16,156 nucleotides of DNA from Suillus spraguei. Lineage: Eukaryota > Basidiomycota > Agaricomycetes > Boletales > Suillaceae. The notes below the pieces were generated by a model. That model searched no databases and was not told the origin of the DNA. It saw only the letters and a program-made list of their open reading frames with translations. Made by a program: the position numbers and the translations under genes. This document shows positions 9,502-16,156 of the stretch, one piece after another; within the stretch, counting starts at the first letter, position 1; every line of letters starts with the position of its first letter. The stretch is from contig JABCPU010001104.1 of assembly GCA_016800925.1 (NCBI GenBank), forward strand, positions 1 through 16,156, written 5' to 3'.

Positions 9502-9806
9502 TACTTATGGAAAGCCAGACGATCGTGCTTCCAAGTTTTTTAATACTTCCAAGACTTACCACTTCTCCGAACCTTAAGTTAAGTAGCTTCCATAGGCCTC
9601 CGAACACCTCGTGCGGCTCGCGACTGTTCGAACAATTTAAATTTTATCGACCTTCAGTTATTTAATGCGTGTATAAGAGCTTTGGCTGCAAGAAATATAT
9701 CTTCTGAAAACAGACGATGAAAAAACATAGTACAAATTTGTGCCTGCGACGCATGCTAAACCATACTGACATTGCCGAGATGCAATCATCAGCGGGTTGG
9801 ATTGTG
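9502..9806. other. Spacer upstream of acetyltransferase copy 1
   Basis: No gene seen. AT-rich stretches, including TTTAAATT near 9635, are present, but no feature can be assigned. Confidence 0.35.
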
Positions 9807-10024
9807 CTACAGAGTACTCTGTAGTGAATTACGTTTTCCTGATGATGGCCTCCAGAGAAGGTTTGGTTTGGACATATGTTCCACCTTGGTGAACAGTGAT
9901 TGCGATGATTTAGACACACCTTCGTAAGTGCCCCAACAATAAAAATGCTAAACAGGTCTCTAGCCTGCAATGTTCTTCTTGATCTTGAGTGCATTCTAAA
10001 TCACTACAGATACTCTGTACAGTG
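9807..10024. mobile_element. Candidate short inverted-repeat element (218 bp)
   Basis: The left arm contains CTACAGAGTACTCTGTAG (9807-9824), a perfect 18-bp palindrome followed by TG. The right arm CACTACAGATACTCTGTA (10002-10019) matches its reverse complement with one base missing. The interval holds no gene. Paired near-identical ends with a non-coding interior suggest a MITE or a solo remnant, but no target-site duplication is evident, and palindromic arms can also pair locally, so the edges are uncertain. Confidence 0.45.
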
Positions 10025-10224
10025 GTCCACAGATCAGCCCCTGATGTTGCAGACATCAATTGATCCAATATGCTGCATATGAAATGGACTAAGCCCGAAG
10101 CGGATCCTCACGACACAAAGTAATTAGTGTTTCCAACGTGTATCCGAAGGCACGATTCGCCATGGAGTAAATATCAATGTCGCGACAACAATTTACACAG
10201 ACCAGTTAAGGTGTGTTCCGATAG

Positions 10225-10290
10225 AAAAAAACGTTGTCAGCCGCAGGTTTCGAACCTGCACAGCCCAAGAGAAACAAATTTCGATTCTGT
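10225..10290 (-). ncRNA. tRNA-like 3' half, unit 1 (anticodon CGA, Ser-like)
   Basis: On the minus strand the anticodon arm ACAGA-ATCGAAA-TTTGT (10274-10290) presents CGA at 10281-10283. A variable region and an intact T arm (10243-10259) follow, then GGCTGAC and a seven-T run at 10225-10231 that would end Pol III transcription. The 5' acceptor strand is not recognisable, so it is unlikely to be a charged tRNA. Confidence 0.55.
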
Positions 10291-10632
10291 TGTGGCAACT
10301 ACCTGGCTAAGACCAGTTACGGTGAACTTCTAAAAACACCATCTATGAGTGAATATCAAGGTATGTTCCGATAGAAAAAAACCTCGTCGTCGGCATGCGT
10401 AGAGAAACTGTGATTCTGTTGTGGCAACCTCCTGGCTAAGACCAGTTACAGTGAACTTCTAAAAAAACCATTCATGAATAAATATCAAGGTGTATTCCGA
10501 TAGAAAAAACCTGTACAGTCCAAGAGAAACAGATTGTTATTCTGTCGTGGCAACCACCAGGCTAAGACCAGTCACGGTGGACTTGCAAAGAAACCACCCG
10601 TGAGTAAATATCGAGGTGTATTCTGATAGAAA

Positions 10633-10695
10633 AAAACCTTGTCGTCCGCAGGTTTCGAACCTGCGTAGCCCAAGAGAAACAGATTTTGATTCCGT
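10633..10695 (-). ncRNA. tRNA-like 3' half, unit 4 (anticodon CAA, Leu-like)
   Basis: The anticodon arm ACGGA-ATCAAAA-TCTGT (10679-10695) gives CAA at 10686-10688. The T arm at 10648-10664 is perfect and a T run follows on the minus strand. The D arm is shortened compared with unit 1 (the CTTAGCC segment is gone). Confidence 0.5.
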
Positions 10696-10764
10696 TGTGG
10701 CAACTACCTCCAGTTACGGTGAACTTCCACAGAAACCATCCATGAATGAATGTCAAAGTGTTAG

Positions 10765-10830
10765 ACAAAAAACTATGGTTCAACAGGTTTCGAACCTGCC
10801 TAGTCCAAGAGACACAGATTCTGATTCCGT
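10765..10830 (-). ncRNA. tRNA-like 3' half, unit 5 (anticodon CAG, Leu-like)
   Basis: The anticodon arm ACGGA-ATCAGAA-TCTGT (10814-10830) gives CAG at 10821-10823. The T arm at 10783-10799 closes with one G-T pair, and a T6 run follows. Its upstream sequence differs from the other units, so this is the array boundary or the oldest copy. Confidence 0.5.
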
Positions 10831-11050
10831 TGTGATGACTACACTGGCAGGCTCTTCTACTTCATGAGACTTCCTGAGCTGAAGAGTTATGGGCCCCTGA
10901 TTTCGGACACGGCCCGAAAAGATAACATGGTCAATAAAATTCGAGTCTGAACGTCTGCGAGATAATAAAACTCCCCAGATGAAGAACGAAGACTGAGATA
11001 ATTCTAATTCACCATCATTAGCAACAAGTTCAATATGATTGACATTACCA

Positions 11051-11323
11051 CATCAGGAAATTCACACATTCCTTGACGTGCCCTTATGCGGACTTATTTA
11101 CACTTAACTGCCTTGGTGAAATTGAATCTACTTGTCCAAAATTTCAATGTGAATGAATTCAGAAAAAAAAAGTTGAGATATATTAATATACATGTTTTAT
11201 TGTATTTCGCACTCAAAAAATATAAGATATGCCAGGTGAATGATGTGAGAGAGAGCAAACAAGTTTTGAGATAAGTGAGTTAAGCTGATTAAGCATGTTA
11301 AGGAATGTGTGAATTTCCTGATG
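11051..11323. mobile_element. MITE-like element with 31-bp terminal inverted repeats
   Basis: The left end 11051-11081 (starting CATCAGGAAATTCACACATT) and the right end 11293-11323 are inverted copies with two mismatches in 31 bases; the outer 24 are identical. A weaker inner match (CTTAACT) continues the symmetry. The 273-bp interior is AT-rich with no substantial ORF. Size, ends and lack of coding fit a non-autonomous DNA transposon. Ends beginning CAGG would suit hAT-type elements if the edge is at 11054, but no clear 8-bp target duplication is visible, so the superfamily is open. Confidence 0.72.
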
Positions 11324-11448
11324 CACTAAGTATACTTACATGAAGTTTCTGGAAACACAGAAGGAAATCAGCTAAAAAATGAGAACACGAGACACTGTCG
11401 CCACCTTGAAGGCCAGACAAGGATTGGAGATGGGTGTCTCGTCTTCCT

Positions 11449-11483
11449 CATCTGATGGATAAAACATAGAGTATTTAGCAGTG
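11449..11483 (+). repeat. 35-bp direct repeat, left copy
   Basis: CATCTGATGGAT followed by AAAACATAGAGTATTTAGCA and GTG. It matches 12808-12842 with identity over the last 23 bases and 9 of the first 12. The two copies bracket acetyltransferase copy 2 plus about 290 bases upstream of it. Confidence 0.8.
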
Positions 11484-11511
11484 TGCATTTAAGTTTCCCC
11501 GTCATACTGTA

Positions 11512-12532
11512 TATGATACCGTGGGAGTCGGGGAATAGTCGTTCTCATCTATGTACGTTGGTCGTATTTCCACTCAAGAAGGGTCATTACTTTCTTCTCT
11601 CCTCTAACCACTTTCCCGTTGTCGAATATCCCTCTGTTCACAAACCCGTTCTTCTCAAAAACTCGGCTGCTACCAATATTCCCAGCAAAAGTGTGCGCTA
11701 CAACATGGTGAACTCCCATCCTAGGGATTCCCCAGGCTGTCATCAAGAGACCGATCGCTGCAGTCATGATGCCCCTTCCGTGGTGGCTCGCAGCAAGCCA
11801 GTCTATCGCAAACGAAAACATGATAAATCCATTAACATTGAGATACACTCTTACAGTCCAGAGAAATAGAAATAACGTACCTCCAAATGCATATTGAATC
11901 GTCGGGTCCCCTGCTTGCTTGTTTGCATTATCTTCCTGCAGTCGCTTCCGTTCTGCTTCATCTAGTACCTCCTCAAATGGACTTCTTCTGAAATTCACAT
12001 CTCCTATGAGAATGTCCGTCCCATCCTCTTTAACTTCCCTAAGATGCCGCACAGGGCTGGCATCCACGAACTGAAGCGGGCCATTAGGGAAATCTTCCGC
12101 GCTCTTCCGTAAATGTTCCAAGGTAGCATCTGATTCCTTCTTTACAAGCTGAATCCAAGAATCCGCGTGTTCCGGTAGATACGGCGTCGGCGCTTTCTCT
12201 AACCAGCTGTAAATAGCTGGATCGTTCAAATGCTGTATGAGTACAGACTGATCTCCCTGTCGAGCTGGAGTGAGAATGATGTTCTGGTGTGGTGCTGCAA
12301 GCCGGAGGAATGGTTCCCCAGTTTTAGGATTAATTTCGAGAGGGTGGAGTTGGTCTGTCATCCTTGAAGTGATCTGCTGATGTGACTAGATCTTTACAAG
12401 TCATATATTAGTGAACACTTTCGAAGCGAGTCACAAAGTGTATGTTTGAGTCATGTGGAAAGTAGTGTGTGTAAAGCCAAGCCAAGGCTGATAAGAAACT
12501 ACCCGAGATAGCTAGTCTCCCTCAGACCAAAT
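11512..12532. repeat. Segmental duplication, copy 2
   Basis: Counterpart of 8471-9501, same orientation. Compared with copy 1 it lacks a few bases in the 3' flank (GGGGAATAGTC against GGGGAATTTTGTCTC) and several just upstream of the ATG. Confidence 0.92.
11549..12361 (-). CDS. GNAT-family N-acetyltransferase, copy 2
   Basis: Paralogue of the gene at 8512-9324 with the same two-exon structure: exons 12361-11881 and 11802-11549, and an in-frame 78-base intron (11803-11880) with identical splice signals. Splicing gives 244 residues with motif A HHGRG and the FEKNGF segment unchanged. About 14 amino-acid differences separate the copies, for example Y6H, H27N, P33A, V57A, Y83H, Y121D and a His-to-Leu change near the C terminus. 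None touches the acetyl-CoA motif, and neither copy has a stop or frameshift, so both could be functional. Retention of the intron shows duplication at DNA level rather than retroposition. Confidence 0.88.
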   Translation of the reverse strand: MTDQLHPLEINPKTGEPFLRLAAPHQNIILTPARQGDQSVLIQHLNDPAIYSWLEKAPTPYLPEHADSWIQLVKKESDATLEHLRKSAEDFPNGPLQFVDASPVRHLREVKEDGTDILIGDVNFRRSPFEEVLDEAERKRLQEDNANKQAGDPTIQYAFGGTLFLFLWTVRVYLNVNGFIMFSFAIDWLAASHHGRGIMTAAIGLLMTAWGIPRMGVHHVVAHTFAGNIGSSRVFEKNGFVNRGIFDNGKVVRGEKKVMTLLEWKYDQRT

Positions 12533-12807
12533 AGAGTCTTAATATTCCTTTGATAGCGCTCGGATCAGCGCTAAGATACATCAGTTCGATACCTCAGTAA
12601 ACAAAACTGAGGCGTCAACGAGCAAATACGATTAACTATAGACGTGAGTCTGGAAGATTGACGAGCGAAGGTGCCATGGGGCGCGGAAAGCATCTGTAAC
12701 GTATGGTGTTGAAGATAACGATAGCACGAGAGAAGGAAACGAAGAGAATTTATAAGCTTAACAAAGCTGACATGCACTGGGGCAGGTAATTATGGAGCAC
12801 GATCATA
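12533..12807. other. Spacer between acetyltransferase copy 2 and the right direct repeat
   Basis: No supported gene. A 68-codon minus-strand ORF (12571-12777) has no recognisable motif. Confidence 0.35.
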
Positions 12808-12842
12808 CATCTATTGGACAAAACATAGAGTATTTAGCAGTG
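12808..12842 (+). repeat. 35-bp direct repeat, right copy
   Basis: Second copy of the repeat at 11449-11483. It ends five bases before the stop codon of the membrane-protein gene (12847), so it lies in that gene's 3' untranslated region, which is probably its original position. Confidence 0.8.
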
Positions 12843-12846
12843 AAGC

Positions 12847-13265
12847 TCAAGTTGTCTTCTTCCCTGCCAGACGTGCATGCTGCTTCAGCCATTTAGTTCT
12901 CCATTGTTTCCACTCAACTTCTCTCCCACCATCTGCCCAAACGCCCCAGCCATCCCTTAGCTGTAGCCACACGCTTATTGGGTGATTTACGATAGCAGAT
13001 CGGATTCGTCCAAACATAGAGTCCGGGAGTTTAGCTGGGAGTAGTTCGGTACACACATAATGTGAAACACCCAATACCACACCAATGCCCAGGCCCCATT
13101 TAGCTTGATGAGGTGTATGGTACAGCAAGTTGACCCTGACGAAACGTTGAGCGCCCAAGCCACTGCTCAACAATTGCCACTGAGAACTTACCTTGAATAG
13201 GCAACGATGGTACACCACACAGCCAGTCCCAGGTAGACAGCTACTCGGAAAAGCTGATCGAGCAT
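12847..13265 (-). CDS. Small predicted two-pass membrane protein, two exons
   Basis: Reading from ATG at 13263-13265, exon 1 (13265-13192) encodes MLDQLFRVAVYLGLAVWCTI and a few more residues. A 56-base intron (13136-13191; GTAAGT donor, GTCAG acceptor) follows, then exon 2 (13135-12847) to a TGA. The product is 120 residues. Hydrophobic segments lie at about residues 8-22 and 38-53 (WGLGIGVVLGVSHYVC); the C-terminal half is Trp-rich and basic (EVEWKQWRTKWLKQHARL). The same exon 2 frame can be opened from an ATG inside the unspliced intron region, but the spliced form is preferred because it has consensus splice sites and yields a coherent first membrane helix. I do not recognise the family. 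A small mitochondrial or ER membrane protein is one guess. Confidence 0.6.
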
Positions 13266-14280
13266 GACAAATCCTGTGGACGCAAACCGGTGTCGAAATA
13301 CATGTGACAAATCAGGAATGCAGAAAAATAGCCCATGTACTGGCTGTGCGATGAGGGAAAGCCGTAACCATTAAGATGAAGTTGGCTGTCTGATCATGAA
13401 TATTCCAAGAATCATCTTAGACTGAGACACAGCTTTATGTGGGAATGGTTTGGGAAATGAATACATACCATCTGGACGCTCCTGTTTAAAAATGCGCTTG
13501 AGCACTAGATTTAAACCTTCTGAGAGGAATTGTCCTGCCCACATGTTGATGATAGTTAATTCGCGGGTTTGTACTGCGAGTACTGCATACGCAGGCTGTT
13601 TGGGTGTATTAGCACAGGCGAAGCTGTGGTGTAGAGTTAAGCGTGTACCATCAGAAGAATGGGACTCAGCGTCAGCAGTGCAAGTAAAAACGAAATATCC
13701 GAAGAAGCATCATCTGGACCTGCAAGTTGGCGAGAGTAAAGGGATGTGAACTTCATTTGACGCACAGATTACATGTGTGAGTTCCAGGGAGACGCGGTGG
13801 GCGGCTAAGTCAGTCATGGCTATGGTGTGAAGCTTTGAAGCCGGGTAGAGAAGATGCAGAGGATCCAGACGAATGACCCGACTGGATCGATATTGACGCC
13901 TTACAGGCGTTTAACTTTCAAGTTGCTGTAGCGGAGAAAATGTGACCGTAGTGACACGGTATCCGCTGGTCACGGAAACTTTACTTGAATCGATAGTCTC
14001 AGGTGCCACATTACTTGTGTGCATCAAGAACGTGTTCGCCAAGCATCCTAGCTCTCGCCTCGGCAATCTTGGTTCCATGTCAATGTGACGTTGGGCGTGC
14101 GATTTACACACCCTCACATCGAATCATCCACTATCAGTTTGTCAGCATCACCTTTCCTGAGAGTGACTCGGTTTAACAGCTAAAATTTATCAGGTGCGGG
14201 TCCGGTGGTTACGAAGTTGGTATAAAATGTGTTTGCGTACACTATTCCAAGGATCATATCCGGACTCCCGAATCTTTTAG
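13266..14280. other. Intergenic region between divergent genes
   Basis: About 1 kb between the minus-strand membrane-protein gene and the plus-strand BCS1-like gene; it should contain both promoters. ORFs here (for example 13450-13749 plus, 13911-14117 minus) lack recognisable motifs. A TATAAAA sequence at 14221-14227 is placed about 55 bases before the first supported BCS1-like exon, and a CTTTTAG at 14274-14280 could be a 3' splice site of an unseen leader exon. Confidence 0.4.
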
Positions 14281-16156
14281 TCCAAGCTGGCGTCCATCTC
14301 AGACCTCGTCGAGCAGCTTCTGCAGCTTGCAGCGTCGAACACCTCAGGTCCAAACGCTACCGTGACTACCAATGGCACCTCACCGCATATGCCGGCACCT
14401 GCTGCCTTGGATGGATTCAGCCCGTTGATCTCATTCATTCTTTCTACCTCTGCCCTGAGGGACTGGGCGAAGCTTTTGATCATTGGTAGCTTCTTTGAGA
14501 CTTGCCGGCGCCTCCTTGCCACAATCTGGTCGTCCACGATCGATTCTTTCTTTCTCACTGCGTCATTGAGGATCACGATGATAGTTATAGTAAGTGGCCA
14601 TTGGTTGATTATACGGCAATCAATAACACGGGTTGTCATCTTAATAGAATGGATGATGATCTGGCTATCGAAGCATCCATCCTGGAGTAAGCCCTCCGAT
14701 CAACTATTACCATATCATTCTGACTGTTTTCTGTCGGTTCACAGAGTATGTGCGCAACGTAAATATCAGCACTAACATATTGTATTCGGGGAACGTTCCC
14801 GATTCCGAAGAGGAGCATGATTCATCCGGGATCTCTTACCTGCCAGCACTCTCTGGGTCTTATACCCTATGGTACAAATACAGATGGATGCGGATTACCC
14901 GTGTTTCGGAGTCAGTACCTGGTTGGCTGAACCACAGAGAATCATTGAATATCAGGTAACCTTTCAATATGTTGGTTGAATCGTCCGTTTTATCTGATGC
15001 TAAACAGTATCTTCACGCGTAACCATGACATTCTAAACACTATCTTACAAGACGCCAAAAAGGCGTATCAGGATGCGCAAGGTAGTACCATTACTGTCTT
15101 TATCTCTGATTCGTGAGTCCTATCAAAATTTGATGTTCCCCCCTTTTAACCCGTTGCAGTACGAATTGCTGGAGAGAACTTGCTACAAGACGCAAGCGGC
15201 CTCTAGATTCCTATTATCCTGGATCCCGGAATTCGGGAGCTTGTCGTTGAGGACGCTCAAGATTTCCTTGCCAGTAAAGGGTGGGTATGCTGAACGAGGT
15301 GTGTTACTTTAGACTTGGTGTGAAGCTGTCGATATTCAATTGAACCTGCTTTCAGGAATTCCTTTCCGCCGTGGTTACTTGTTGGTAGGATGCTTTCGTC
15401 TGATGAGTTTTTCTACACTGCTATCGAATTACCATTGCAGTATGGTGCACCTGGCTCAGGGAAAACTTCTCTGATTCATAGCATCGCGGGCGAACTGGAA
15501 CTTAATGTCTATATCATTTCCCTCTCCCGCAGCGGCCTTGACGACACTGGACTTTCAGAACTCATTTCATATTTACCTGAGAGATGTATCGCTCTCATGG
15601 AAGACATCGACGCTGCTCTCCATAACAGTCTTTCGCGGGAGGACGCTCCCACACCACCCAACCAAACTATCCAGTCCGTCCCTAGCTCTGTGCCCACTCA
15701 CACTACTAGCAAGGTTTCGCTCAGCGGTTTACTCAATGCATTAGATGGCATTGGCGCACAGGAGGGGCGGATACTGTTCGCTACAACGAACAAGTATTCG
15801 TCGCTTGACCCTGCTCTATGTCGTCCCGGTCGTATGGACCTCCATGTTGAATTTGAGCTTGCGAGCAGATATCAAGCAGAGGAGCTGTTCAAGCGTTTCT
15901 ACCTACCTTCCTCGCACAACAGCCCCGCAGATGGAGAGCAAGAAGCGAAATCAAGTACTGCTCAATCGCATCGTGATGACTTCGCACGTGACGGAGGTTC
16001 TGCCAACCTGATTGATCTCGGCGTCCCAGACAATACTGCCGACTCCACTCCATCATCTCCTTCAGCCTGTTCTGAAAAATCTGAGCGTGTGACTCCCACA
16101 TACACAGGCACGCGCCACCGTGGACATGCACCAGAGCTCTCGAACGATCAACTTTC
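14281..16156 (+). CDS. BCS1-like AAA ATPase, 3'-truncated by the window, with three apparent frameshifts in its 5' half
   Basis: Homologue of the fungal BCS1 family, mitochondrial inner-membrane AAA ATPases; many basidiomycete paralogues have unknown substrates. Exons supported by GT-AG sites: 14281-14589, 14648-14686, 14745-14955, 15008-15112, 15160-15298, 15356-15384 and 15441 onward (introns 47-58 bases). The N-terminal part has a membrane-like segment (PLISFILSTSALRDWAKLLI) and the BCS1_N-type stretch GSYTLWYKYRWMRITR. The last exon holds Walker A (GAPGSGKT), Walker B (CIALMEDIDAA), sensor 1 (ILFATTN) and the arginine-finger region DPALCRPGRMD, open to the window end. Odd: a one-base loss near 14567 (before EDHDDSY), one extra base at about 15212 (RPLDS/IILDPGIREL) and one at about 15285 (SKGW/YAERGIPF). 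The expected start MSDLVEQLL reads ISDLVEQLL (ATC at 14296); the next in-frame ATG is 14389. Recent decay or sequencing error. Confidence 0.85.

Larger units (their letters stand above)
10150..10870 (-). repeat. Tandem array of tRNA(Ser/Leu)-derived units
   Basis: Five units begin at about 10211, 10361, 10490, 10616 and 10758 (150, 129, 126, 142 and about 110 bases), with a partial leader from about 10150. Read on the minus strand, a unit has a flank ending near GTAACTGGTCTTAGCC (box A-like), an anticodon-like stem-loop, a class-II-like variable region (TTTCTCTTGGG), a T arm (GCAGGTTCGAAACCTGC) with a box B-like GGTTCGAAACC, an acceptor-like 3' strand and then T6-T7. T arms are intact at 10243-10259, 10648-10664 and 10783-10799. 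Units 2 and 3 have lost theirs. A 5' acceptor strand pairing with the 3' strand is not visible, so these are best seen as tRNA-derived pseudogenes or a SINE-like satellite rather than functional tRNAs. Confidence 0.75.

Noticed and set aside
10201..10870. Cluster of functional tRNA genes
   Set aside because: T arms and anticodon arms are recognisable, but no 5' acceptor strand pairs with the 3' strand, and two of the five units lack the T arm.
13450..13749. Plus-strand ORF of 99 codons in the intergenic region
   Set aside because: No motif, no splice or promoter support, and composition like the surrounding spacer.
14229..14489. Plus-strand 86-codon ORF at the start of the BCS1-like gene
   Set aside because: It is an out-of-frame reading of the first BCS1-like exon, whose correct frame gives the family sequence SFILSTSALRDWAKLL.
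15889..16131. Minus-strand 80-codon ORF
   Set aside because: Antisense to the open ATPase exon of the BCS1-like gene.

Overview
The window looks like nuclear DNA of an agaricomycete (mushroom-forming) fungus. Evidence: short GT-AG introns of 47-78 bases interrupt otherwise clean protein reading frames. The gene content is also typical: a NACHT (STAND/NLR-like) protein carrying the 'SPERQPHPKCLEGTR' and 'HSSIRDYVSD' signatures of basidiomycete NLRs, a BCS1-like AAA ATPase with basidiomycete-style exons, and a pogo/Tc5-type transposase. An order such as Boletales is possible, but the sequence alone does not prove it.

Layout. 1-731 (minus): N-terminal part of a decayed pogo-like transposase running off the left edge. 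1154-5097 (minus): a large broken NLR-like gene. Its outstanding feature is a 2.35-kb array (about 1641-3986) of a 27-bp unit coding a 9-residue repeat, W-L-x-T-x-x-G-x-x, roughly 87 copies. The array lies between the winged-helix-like end of the NACHT module and a conserved helical segment (DALKYACQNWAVHL). The gene has lost the centre of NACHT and carries several stops and frameshifts. 5098-8470: mostly non-coding, with one unrecognised 135-codon minus ORF and one unrecognised degraded minus-strand gene (about 6941-7829).

8471-12532: two near-identical copies of an intron-containing GNAT acetyltransferase gene, same orientation, 3.04 kb apart. The spacer is rich in accessory DNA: a 218-bp inverted-repeat element, a tandem array of tRNA(Ser/Leu)-derived units each ending in a Pol III-type T run, and a 273-bp MITE-like element with 31-bp terminal inverted repeats. 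A 35-bp direct repeat brackets the second GNAT copy.

12847-13265 (minus): a small two-exon, probably two-pass membrane protein. 13266-14280: intergenic. 14281-16156 (plus): BCS1-like AAA ATPase running off the right edge; its last exon is clean and holds the full ATPase core, but three single-base indels and no obvious ATG mark its 5' half.

Nothing suggests that these genes form one pathway. The window reads as an accessory, rearranging region in which NLR, transposon and tRNA-derived sequences decay beside a few intact genes. The strongest candidate for something undescribed is the WLxT 9-mer repeat module placed inside an NLR scaffold.
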